Positions 1 through 7,249 of a DNA stretch of 64,000 nucleotides are shown here, one piece after another (position 1 is the stretch's first letter; each line of letters opens with the position of its first letter). This DNA comes from CAYLRY01 sp964386535. Lineage in GTDB: Bacteria > Chloroflexota > Dehalococcoidia > Dehalococcoidales > UBA3254. The DNA lies in NCBI GenBank assembly GCA_964386535.1, contig CAYLRY010000012.1:1-64000 (forward strand), written 5' to 3'. Below the pieces are notes generated by a model that was given only the letters and a program-made list of their open reading frames with translations, made no database searches and was not told the DNA's origin. Made by a program: the position numbers and the translations under genes.

Positions 1-69
1 AGCCGTACAGGTCTTCCCTGATTCGGCATCTACCAGTTTGCCATCGATAAGCATTTTAAATTCCAGCAT
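1..69 (-). CDS. aldehyde dehydrogenase, N-terminus only (cut by window edge)
   Basis: Only the first 23 codons are visible. The peptide begins MLEFKMLIDGKLVDAESG, the usual opening of NAD(P)-dependent aldehyde dehydrogenases (a strand plus the IDGKxVxxxSGK motif that precedes the Rossmann domain). The ATG at 69 is preceded by a GGAGG about 6 bases upstream, which fixes the start. An aldehyde dehydrogenase would fit the aldehyde oxidoreductase at 3407-6076, but the substrate cannot be read from so short a stretch. The family assignment rests on the N-terminal motif alone. Confidence 0.6.
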   Translation of the reverse strand, partial: MLEFKMLIDGKLVDAESGKTCTA

Positions 70-854
70 ACATATCCTCCTTTTGTATTTATTATATTAA
101 ATATTTTAATACATTAATTAGAACATAACGTATTAATAAGCGTACATTTCGATAAAATGCCAGCTTGGATATTTAACAGTGGTTAATTAATCGAAGAATA
201 GAAACACGATATTATGTATTGAATTATTTAGATTATATAATACATTTGCACTAATATAACACAAGGTTTGTTTTAATGTCAATAAAGAATGGTTTACCTT
301 GATTCACCATCAAACAAAGCTAAACGAGAGTGGATTTTTTCACCAAATTAGTGCAGAAACCTTGTGCCTGTATGAAGCTATTTGATGGCGGATTCTGGGT
401 TACCTTGATTCACCATCAAATGAAGCTAAACAAGCCTGAATATTTTCACCATATTGGTGCAAAAATATCGTGCCTGTTTGAGACTACTTGATGGCGGATT
501 TTGGGTTTACCTACATCCGCCATCAAATAGGTTCAAAAGAGCCTGAGGTTTCTGCGCCAATCCAGTGAATTTTCTCAAGCTTATTAAGCTATGTTTGACG
601 GTTAATCAAGGGTTCAAGTGACAGTCAGTAAAAAAGTAGAGGACCAAAGGGGGCCTTAGATTAAAGATCAATAAAATAGATAAAAATATAAAAACCTTGC
701 AGTCCTTCATGGTCATAAAAAAATAAAAAAAGTGTATTATGGTGAGTTTGATTTCACAGAGCAGAAAACCTTGCCGTTGTTTTTTTGCAAAGACGAAAAA
801 GACCACAATCTGATAGAATTAAAAATTAGCATTGGAATAATCAGGAGTGGAGAA
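70..854. other. AT-rich intergenic region containing tandem repeats
   Basis: No convincing gene lies between the divergent aldehyde dehydrogenase and nitroreductase genes. Bases 70-290 are AT-rich and probably hold the promoters. Bases 291-615 hold the tandem repeat described separately. Bases 616-854 are again AT-rich. The open frame can be extended upstream of the nitroreductase ATG to 732, but that part lacks a ribosome site and looks like leader. Confidence 0.6.
291..615 (+). repeat. three imperfect tandem copies of a ~107-bp dispersed repeat
   Basis: Units begin near 291, 398 and 504, giving a period of about 107 bases. Units 1 and 2 share GGTT(T)ACCTTGATTCACC followed by ATCAAA and AAGCTAAAC; both then have a TTTTCACC...TGGTG-like inverted repeat and end in TTTGATGGCGGATT or a close variant. 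Unit 2 contains the short palindrome CACCATATTGGTG. Unit 3 is more degenerate. A fourth copy in opposite orientation lies at 59201-59307. The beginning (ATCAAA) and end (TTTGATGGCGG) of a unit are partly complementary, so each unit can fold. Confidence 0.75.
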
Positions 855-1370
855 ATGGAATTCAAAGAGATTTTATCTCAAAGGCAGAGCATCCGGGAAT
901 TTAAAGATCAACCGGTGCCGCAGGATAAATTGAACTTCATACTGGAAGCCGCCCGTCTGGCGCAATCCGGCGGCAACCGGCAGCAATGGAAATTTATTGT
1001 GGTGAAAGACGCCCAAAAGAGACAGCAGCTCATGCAGGCAGCCGGTAATCAGCCACATGTAGGCCAGGCGCCGGTGATCATCGCCGCTGTAGCCCTGGAC
1101 CCGGTGAGGATCATGATGTGCGAAGTGCCCAGCTATGCTATAGACCTAGGGATTGCAGTAGAGAATATGGCGCTGGCAGCCACAGACCAGGGACTGGGAA
1201 GCTGTTGGATAGGCCATTTTTCACAGGAACAAGCACGGAGGGTGCTAGGAGTACCGGACAAATACAAGGTTGCCGCACTCCTACCGATAGGCTATCCCCA
1301 GCAGTTGGCAGGTCCCAGGCCGCGAAAATCCATGGCGGAGATCGTTTGCTATGAGAGCTTTAAAGAGTAA
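855..1370 (+). CDS. nitroreductase family protein
   Basis: 171 residues, a compact nitroreductase/FMN-dependent oxidoreductase. The N-terminal RQSIREFKDQPVPQDKL is the FMN-phosphate-binding motif of the family, SGGNRQQWKF supplies the isoalloxazine contact, and GIAVENMALAATDQGLGSCWIG is the classic mid-domain motif. The ATG at 855 is chosen because AGGAGTGGAGAA lies directly upstream; an in-frame GTG/ATG extension to 732 has no ribosome site. Such proteins reduce nitro, quinone or flavin substrates with NAD(P)H, and the short form often lacks a known substrate. It stands alone between a repeat region and a convergent operon. Confidence 0.85.
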   Translation: MEFKEILSQRQSIREFKDQPVPQDKLNFILEAARLAQSGGNRQQWKFIVVKDAQKRQQLMQAAGNQPHVGQAPVIIAAVALDPVRIMMCEVPSYAIDLGIAVENMALAATDQGLGSCWIGHFSQEQARRVLGVPDKYKVAALLPIGYPQQLAGPRPRKSMAEIVCYESFKE

Positions 1371-1491
1371 GGGGAGCCTAAAATATAAAGAACGAAGTAA
1401 CCAGACCAGTAACCAGAATCCCTGATTTTATCAAGATGTATTTTGGCGGTCACGTGGTAGAAAAATGTTGATGGTATTTTAAAATTGCAGT

Positions 1492-1896
1492 CTAAGCCAG
1501 CGTCTTCGCCTGGTAGCCGTCCAGGCCGCGGTTAAGAAGCGTCAGGAGTCCCCTGGCTCTCTTCAGAAAATCATCAGCCTGGCAACCGGTAATGCGGGTG
1601 AAGTCCTCTTCTTTAATGGCCGCAGCTTCAGCTATGGTCTTCCCTTGAGCTAAAGAACAGAGGACTTCCACGGCTACATTGGCCATAGGATCACAGGTAC
1701 ATAAATATTTTATGTCAACTATTCTGTCCTCAATTACATTAATATAAAGACGGATAAAGTCCTTGCCGATATTGGCGCAAATAGGTAGATTCTCTCCTAC
1801 TGTATCCAGGAAGATAGAAGGATTCTCCAGTTCACCTGTATATTCAAAACCAGACCTTAACAGTTTCCGGTAGAATTTAACCACTGTCTCATCCAT
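1492..1896 (-). CDS. NifU/IscU-like iron-sulfur scaffold protein
   Basis: 134 residues with Cys40, Cys66, Cys68 and Cys105, spaced like the cluster-binding cysteines of IscU/NifU N-terminal domains (C...CxC...C). The middle part (CDPMANVAVEVLCSLAQGKT) resembles the NifU_N fold, in which the helix after the second cysteine precedes a GKT segment. Its ATG lies one base past the stop of the cysteine desulfurase gene, so the two are translationally coupled. With the molybdenum hydroxylase upstream, it may serve Fe-S or sulfur delivery for that enzyme rather than housekeeping (inference). It is divergent from canonical IscU, so the exact role is uncertain. Confidence 0.7.
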   Translation of the reverse strand: MDETVVKFYRKLLRSGFEYTGELENPSIFLDTVGENLPICANIGKDFIRLYINVIEDRIVDIKYLCTCDPMANVAVEVLCSLAQGKTIAEAAAIKEEDFTRITGCQADDFLKRARGLLTLLNRGLDGYQAKTLA

Positions 1897-1897
1897 T

Positions 1898-3238
1898 TCA
1901 GTCTATATAGCTCCGTTCGCGGAAAATCTCATCCAGGGTGTCCAGAAATGCCTGGCATTCTTCCAGAGTGTTATAAAAATAAAGAGAAACACGATAGGTC
2001 ATACGCTGGTCTGACGGCAGTCTGGGACGTGTCCAGTCCTTGCCGAAGCGGCTGTTTAGATAGGAATGGACACAAAACATACCGTCCCTGATCATAATAT
2101 TATTTTTATCGCTCAGCTCCCTGGCTATTCCGACTGCGTTCGGCATTCTTACAACAAAAGTGAGAATACCGCTTCTTTGAGAAGCATTTGAGGGTCCTAG
2201 AATACGAAACCAGCCCTCATTCCCATAGCGCTTTAACAGTTGCTCTGTTAAATAGCTGTTCAATCTGGCCTCGTGATCAACAATATGGTCCAGACCGATC
2301 TTCTGCAAATAATTAACTGCTGCGGCTGCGGCAATCTGGCCTGGATAATTCTGGATGCCGGCTTCAAAACCTTCCGGCGCATCCAGTATTGTGTAAGTAT
2401 CATAAGTGGAATCGACGACTGTACCTCCTCCCAGAATCACATGGTTGATGAAGTCCATAGAAGCATTTCCGGAGTTCTTTCTGAAGAGGTCCTCTTTACC
2501 GTAGAGAACGCCTACACCCCGGGGCCCGCACATCTTATGCAGAGAAAAAGCCAGCCAGTCAACATCCAGGTCCTGCACATCTATAGCGCGATGCGGCACT
2601 GTCTGTGCACCATCCAGAAGCACCCTGGCCCCATGTTGATGGGACAGCCGTATCACCTCTTTAGCCGGAATAGTATAGCCGGTTAAATTGGAGGTATAGG
2701 CCATACTGACCAGCCTGACCCGGTTATCGGCCAGCCTCTGTTCCAACCCATCCAGATCGAAGGTATCATCCGGCAGTGACTTCACATAATCGACTTTGAT
2801 CACTCCCTGTTCTTGCAGGCGCAGCCATGGCAGTAGATTGGAATTGTGCTCTTTATCGGTGAGCAGAACTGTATCACCGGGTTTAAAATTAAAACCCAGG
2901 GCTACCAGATTAATGCCGTGAGTGGTATTAAGGGTAAAGATAATTTCTTTTTCTGACCGGGCATGGATAAAATCCCGGATTATCCGGCGTGAACCCGGAA
3001 TGCCTTTTTCCGCGTTCCCTTCAATGCGGTCATTAACTTCCTGTGCAAACCAGTAACGGCTGCGGCTTCCGCCACAGGCGGGAAACTGAATATAATACTG
3101 ATTGATCGCCTCAAGTACAGGGCGAGGCATCAGTGAAGTACAGGCGTTATCAAAATATACAGGAGGTTTACCGTCTTTACAGGTTTGTAAAGCCGGAAAG
3201 TCGGCACGGGTTGATTCCAGGCCTCCGACACTATCCAA
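1898..3238 (-). CDS. cysteine desulfurase (class V aminotransferase, SufS/NifS-like)
   Basis: About 446 residues. The PLP lysine is Lys235 in SLHKMCGPRG, the PLP-stacking histidine lies in KEHNSNLLPW near 131, and DGAQ at 209-212 contacts the cofactor. A cysteine in RDGMFCVHSY near residue 390 sits where SufS-type enzymes carry the persulfide. The family turns cysteine into alanine plus protein-bound sulfane sulfur. The preceding gene is a molybdenum hydroxylase and the following one a NifU-like scaffold, suggesting a dedicated sulfur donor for terminal sulfuration of the molybdenum cofactor or for its 2Fe-2S clusters, as NifS4 does with XdhC in Rhodobacter (family knowledge). The start is the first available TTG with only a weak ribosome site, so the N-terminus is uncertain. 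Confidence 0.82.
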   Translation of the reverse strand: MDSVGGLESTRADFPALQTCKDGKPPVYFDNACTSLMPRPVLEAINQYYIQFPACGGSRSRYWFAQEVNDRIEGNAEKGIPGSRRIIRDFIHARSEKEIIFTLNTTHGINLVALGFNFKPGDTVLLTDKEHNSNLLPWLRLQEQGVIKVDYVKSLPDDTFDLDGLEQRLADNRVRLVSMAYTSNLTGYTIPAKEVIRLSHQHGARVLLDGAQTVPHRAIDVQDLDVDWLAFSLHKMCGPRGVGVLYGKEDLFRKNSGNASMDFINHVILGGGTVVDSTYDTYTILDAPEGFEAGIQNYPGQIAAAAAVNYLQKIGLDHIVDHEARLNSYLTEQLLKRYGNEGWFRILGPSNASQRSGILTFVVRMPNAVGIARELSDKNNIMIRDGMFCVHSYLNSRFGKDWTRPRLPSDQRMTYRVSLYFYNTLEECQAFLDTLDEIFRERSYID

Positions 3239-3339
3239 TTCAACGAATCTCTCAACACAAATTTTTTAACAAGCTCAAAATTCAAACCAATTGACATTGT
3301 TGGATTACCTGGCAATTATGCCAGATACAGGCCGGTATT

Positions 3340-3374
3340 TGAGCCAGGGCGAATTTCAGACCCGCCCCGGCTCA
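3340..3374 (-). terminator. intercistronic hairpin between mop-like gene and desulfurase
   Basis: TGAGCCAGGGCG and CGCCCCGGCTCA form a 12-bp stem with one mismatch and an 11-base loop. There is no T-run, so this is more likely an RNA-processing or attenuation hairpin inside the operon than a full terminator. Confidence 0.45.
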
Positions 3375-3406
3375 ATTGTAATGTTTTATAGCAAGTATTT
3401 TCTAGC

Positions 3407-6076
3407 CTATTTCTTAGTTTTAGCCAGTCCGGCCTTGATTTTTTCAGGCGTGGCCGGTAGATTTTGAATCCGGACACCGCAGGCATTCTTAATGGCATTA
3501 ATCACAGCCGGCGCAGTGGAGACCATGGTCATCTCGCCGATGCCCACTGCACCCAGAGTTCCGTTGATGCGTGGTGTTTCCTGAGTGATCAACTCCATAG
3601 GAACAGAATTCTGGATAGTCGGAAACTTAAAGGTAATCCAGTCTTTTGTCTTGCCAGAGATATACTCTTCCCTGAGGGCGTAGCCGATACCCTGGTCCAT
3701 GCCGCCTTCTAACTGGCCTTCCAGGTTCTGGGGATGTATGATGGGACCAGCATCCACCACAGTGGTCATCTTAATGACTTTGGCCTCACCGGTCTCGGTA
3801 TTGACCTCTACCTCCGCCATCTGGATGTTATGGACTTCGTTCTCAAAGGAGGCTCCCTGTCCGGTCTTGGGATCCATCCTGTCGGTACCCTCGATCTTCT
3901 TTTGACCCTGGTAGCGGACAGGTTTCCCGGCCTTTTTCAATCCGGTGTAAGTCTTTGTACCAGCTTCATCCATAGCCTTTTTAAGCTTTTCCACGGCTAA
4001 TTGTAGCGAACCGCCGCCCATATAGGTCATGCGGCTGGCTGCGGCCGGGCCCATAGCCACTGTCTTTTCAGTATCGCGGGTATACAGGCGGATTTTCTCC
4101 ATAGGCATATCCAGCATGTGAGCGGCGATCTGGGTCAACATGGAGTCATTTCCTTCACCCGGATCGGCAATGGCGCCGTAAATGGTGATACCGTCATCCG
4201 GATCTACCTCTACAGTAACATCGCCTATATCACCGGTTTCACCGATGCCGAAAGCATGAGCGCCGATGCCCACACCCCGTTTGATAGGTCCACCTTTAGC
4301 ATTAAAAGCCGCCGCATCTTTCTTGGCCCGTTCGTAATGGGGCTTGATGGCGTCACATAGCTCGGGAAATGGCCACTGCTTGACCACATAGCCGGTGGAC
4401 TTGCTTTGCCCAGGTTTAAGGGAATTCATCCTGCGGAACTCCAGGGGATCGATATTCAGCTTTTCTGCCAGCATGTCCATAGCTGATTCAAGAGCGAAAA
4501 TGGTCTGTGGGGGTCCGGCGCCCCGGGCTGCGCCGCCGCTGGTATTATTGGTATAGACCAGTTTTGCTAGGACATCTACATTAGGTATATTATAGGCGCC
4601 GGACATCATCAGCAGAGAACGTGTGGGCACTATAGGCCCGAGCAGAAAATAGGAACCTTTATTAACTATAAACTCGTTGCAATAGCCGGTAAGATATCCA
4701 TTTTTGTCTGCGCCCAGCTTTACTTTCATAGAAGAGAAGGAATGACGCTTGGAGCTGATCTGCATTGATTCTGCCAGGCTGGGAATATAGCGTATCGGCT
4801 GCTTGAAGTGCAGCGCAGCGGCTGCGGCTAGGGCTTCCGAAGATATAGAGGCCTTGATGCCGAACTGCCCGCCGACATAAGGCTCTCTGTAGCGTACATT
4901 CTTAAAGCCGACACCCTCAGCGATCTGCGCGGCATGAGCATGAATCATAATACTGCGGCCATATACTATGAGCTGGGCTTTATCGCCTTCACCTTCCATA
5001 TATGCCACACAGACTTCCGGCTCCAGGGAAGCCTGATGATTGGTCTGAGTGGAAAACTCGGCCTCAACCACTACCGCGGACTCAGCCAGGGCTTTTTTGG
5101 CGTCACCCTTAATTTGCGGCTGTTGGTAGCAAAGGTTGGGCGAGTGTTTGTGTATCTGGTAAGCGCCAGGCGCTAAAGCCTCTTTCGGCGTCATCATCAC
5201 CGGCAAAGGCTCATATTCTACCTTCACCGCTGCCGCAGCAGCACGGGCATGGTCACGGGTATCCGCCGCTACAATGGCAATGGGGTCACCCAGACAGCGA
5301 ACCTTGTCTTCGCAGAGAATGGGCTGATCAGGGACCATCACCCTTACACGGTTGGTGCCCTTGATATCCTCATGGGTCATGATGCCTACCACACCTGCCA
5401 TTTTCTTTGCTGCGGAAGTATCCACGGACTTGATGATGGCATGATGCTGAGTGCTGTGTACTACAGCCATCTCCAGCGCATTAGGCGGATAAATATCGCC
5501 CGTAAACTGGGCCACACCGCAGGCTTTGATCATGGCTGAAGGCCGGGGATGCGAAACCCCCATCATCTTTTTGCTCAGTTTGCTGCGAATCTCTTCAGGC
5601 GTAGTCTCCCCTCTCAGAAAACGACCGGAGAGCTTGACGGCATCAATAATCTTTTTGTAGCCGGTACAGCGGCACAGATTACGCGCCAGGGCTTTCTTGA
5701 TGTCATCATCCGTGGGATTATTATTTGAATCTAATAGTGCTTTAGTCGCCATGATCATGCCGGGAGTGCAAAAACCGCACTGTATCGCTCCGGTCAGCAC
5801 AAAGGCTTCCTGTATCAGATGCGGGTTATCCGGGGTGCCAAGTCCTTCTACAGTGATCACGCTGGAACCTTCCAGGTCGACCACTTTCTTCAAACAAGAA
5901 CGCACAGCTTTGTTGTCCACAATAACCGTACAGGCCCCGCACTGGCCTTTACGGTCGCAGGACTGCTTGGTGCCGGTTAGATGCAGGTCATCCCGCAAGA
6001 GATCAATCAGTACCTGGTCCTCGCTGATGGTGACCTGACGTCTGGCGCCATTAATAGTCAGGTTTACCTTTTTCAC
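3407..6076 (-). CDS. mop: Mop-type aldehyde oxidoreductase (2Fe-2S/2Fe-2S/molybdopterin)
   Basis: 889 residues in one chain, close to the about 907 of Desulfovibrio gigas Mop. A plant-type [2Fe-2S] domain comes first (Cys40, Cys46, Cys49, Cys61), then a helical [2Fe-2S] domain with CGFCTPGM and CRCTG, then the two molybdopterin domains. GAVGIGEMT near the C-terminus carries the expected catalytic glutamate. There is no FAD domain, which separates it from xanthine dehydrogenase. It would oxidise aldehydes to acids in the cytoplasm, passing electrons to flavodoxin or ferredoxin. GTG at 6076 is preferred because GGGGG lies 7-8 bases upstream; the longer TTG start would swallow that ribosome site. 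A consensus promoter lies upstream and sulfur-transfer genes follow. The natural aldehyde, perhaps aromatic, is not readable. Confidence 0.88.
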   Translation of the reverse strand: MKKVNLTINGARRQVTISEDQVLIDLLRDDLHLTGTKQSCDRKGQCGACTVIVDNKAVRSCLKKVVDLEGSSVITVEGLGTPDNPHLIQEAFVLTGAIQCGFCTPGMIMATKALLDSNNNPTDDDIKKALARNLCRCTGYKKIIDAVKLSGRFLRGETTPEEIRSKLSKKMMGVSHPRPSAMIKACGVAQFTGDIYPPNALEMAVVHSTQHHAIIKSVDTSAAKKMAGVVGIMTHEDIKGTNRVRVMVPDQPILCEDKVRCLGDPIAIVAADTRDHARAAAAAVKVEYEPLPVMMTPKEALAPGAYQIHKHSPNLCYQQPQIKGDAKKALAESAVVVEAEFSTQTNHQASLEPEVCVAYMEGEGDKAQLIVYGRSIMIHAHAAQIAEGVGFKNVRYREPYVGGQFGIKASISSEALAAAAALHFKQPIRYIPSLAESMQISSKRHSFSSMKVKLGADKNGYLTGYCNEFIVNKGSYFLLGPIVPTRSLLMMSGAYNIPNVDVLAKLVYTNNTSGGAARGAGPPQTIFALESAMDMLAEKLNIDPLEFRRMNSLKPGQSKSTGYVVKQWPFPELCDAIKPHYERAKKDAAAFNAKGGPIKRGVGIGAHAFGIGETGDIGDVTVEVDPDDGITIYGAIADPGEGNDSMLTQIAAHMLDMPMEKIRLYTRDTEKTVAMGPAAASRMTYMGGGSLQLAVEKLKKAMDEAGTKTYTGLKKAGKPVRYQGQKKIEGTDRMDPKTGQGASFENEVHNIQMAEVEVNTETGEAKVIKMTTVVDAGPIIHPQNLEGQLEGGMDQGIGYALREEYISGKTKDWITFKFPTIQNSVPMELITQETPRINGTLGAVGIGEMTMVSTAPAVINAIKNACGVRIQNLPATPEKIKAGLAKTKK

Positions 6077-6209
6077 CTTTTTGCCCCCTTTCAAATGCTA
6101 TTATTATATTAAGGATTGAAAAAATAAGCTGTTATTAAGATTGAAGCGGCTATGGAGCGCAAAAATAATTTGTATTATTATTATTAATTCAAATAGATAT
6201 TATTGTAAA

Positions 6210-6238
6210 AATATATCACGCGCTAGATACTTTGTCAA
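6210..6238 (-). promoter_or_regulatory. sigma-A-type promoter for the mop operon
   Basis: Read on the minus strand: a perfect TTGACA (6238-6233), 17 bases, then TATATT (6215-6210). Transcription would start near 6203, leaving a leader of about 125 bases before the GTG at 6076. The leader is AT-rich with TTATTATTATT-type runs. Confidence 0.65.
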
Positions 6239-6240
6239 CA

Positions 6241-6283
6241 GAAAGGGAGTCTCTGTAAATTTTCAAAGACTCCCTTTTTAGTT
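6241..6283. terminator. bidirectional terminator hairpin
   Basis: AAAGGGAGTCT and AGACTCCCTTT form an 11-bp stem, followed by TTTTTA on the plus strand and preceded by A residues. It lies just beyond the stop codon of the minus-strand GntR gene at 6296 and would end that transcript ahead of the mop promoter. Confidence 0.7.
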
Positions 6284-6295
6284 AATTTTTTGTTT

Positions 6296-6694
6296 TCAAC
6301 CGGAACGTTGGACCCACCATTGGGCAAGATGAAGGGTTAAAATAGACGCTATCCCATTTTCGTTTGCCCCATTATCTTTTTTCTCTCGCAATGGATTAAT
6401 AGAAATCCCAGGCGTAATATCCTTATGTTCACGAGAAGGAGTTAAATTATAATTTGTACCCAAAATTATGGTTCCCCGCCGCCGACTGGTGGCTACTACA
6501 CCATCCATTTTTAGATCATAATAAGCCCTGGCCACAGTTGAAGGGTTAACCTTTAGCCATCTGGCCATCTCTCTAACCGCTGGAATTTGCTCCCCGGCCT
6601 TGAGTTGCCGGGACTTTATCAGTTGCTTGATCTGGGTTTCAATTTGCTGATAAAAGGGAACCTCACACTCTATATCAATACATATTTTCAGCAT
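6296..6694 (-). CDS. GntR-family regulator, short YtrA type
   Basis: 132 residues. The N-terminal winged helix (VPFYQQIETQIKQLIKSRQL, then IPAVREMARWLKVNPSTVARAYYDL) is the GntR DNA-binding domain. The C-terminal extension is only about 50 residues, too short for a FadR or HutC effector domain, which marks the YtrA subfamily. It sits between the mop operon and molybdenum complex 1 and could control either. A second gene of the same type lies at 11660-12070, on the other side of complex 1. The ligand is unknown. Confidence 0.82.
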   Translation of the reverse strand: MLKICIDIECEVPFYQQIETQIKQLIKSRQLKAGEQIPAVREMARWLKVNPSTVARAYYDLKMDGVVATSRRRGTIILGTNYNLTPSREHKDITPGISINPLREKKDNGANENGIASILTLHLAQWWVQRSG

Positions 6695-7249
6695 GGTTTT
6701 TCTCTTTTAAATCAGGGTGTCAGGGTATCACCCTGAAATTGTTTCATTTTTAACCCCAAACCTTCACTGTCTGCACATCCCACGCCAGTGTTACGTATGA
6801 ATGTAGAAAAAAGAATATGTCCACCTTTACCTTGAATTCATACTGTAAAACATATATGTATTATTTATATTATTATATTAAAATTAATTTGTAAACCATT
6901 CGAGGCATCTACCAAGATAAATGAGATAAAAATAAAGGTTGTAGCAGATACATAAGATGGTTGACAAGCTATTTGGGGATTAATTATACTGGACTATATA
7001 TCTTTTATACTATTACATATCACTTTTTTGTCAATAACCTCAATATATCAACGGAGTGAATAATTTAATCATACACAAGGTTCACACTCAGGAAGGCACT
7101 TTAATTAGGCAATTAGCGACCTCCCTGAAATTTTCTGTTCAATTAATAGAAAGGCTGGTTTTCCATTAATTGGACATTAACTTAGTTTTGTTTGATTTTG
7201 TTTGCGTTTTAAGAAAAGGTAACGAAAGGAAAGGAGTAAAAGGGAAGAT
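6695..7249. other. intergenic control region upstream of complex 1
   Basis: 555 bases without a gene, AT-rich and divergent between the GntR gene and complex 1. It contains a strong promoter at 6961-6990 and the 9-mer CAATATATC at 7041-7049, which recurs upstream of the benzoyl-CoA reductase operon and complex 2. The mRNA leader before the ATG at 7250 would be about 250 bases. I see no recognisable riboswitch. Confidence 0.55.
6961..6990 (+). promoter_or_regulatory. promoter for complex 1
   Basis: A perfect TTGACA at 6961-6966, an 18-base spacer and TATACT at 6985-6990. It faces the molybdopterin complex 1 operon. The predicted transcript start is near 6997. Confidence 0.6.

Noticed and set aside
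291..615. CRISPR array
   Set aside because: Units are about 107 bases, imperfect and contiguous, with no short constant repeat separated by unique spacers and no cas genes.
732..854. N-terminal extension of the nitroreductase frame
   Set aside because: No ribosome site before 732, whereas AGGAGTGG stands right before the ATG at 855, where family similarity begins.
6997..7249. Molybdenum cofactor riboswitch in the complex 1 leader
   Set aside because: The leader is long enough but shows no GC-rich paired elements typical of that RNA.
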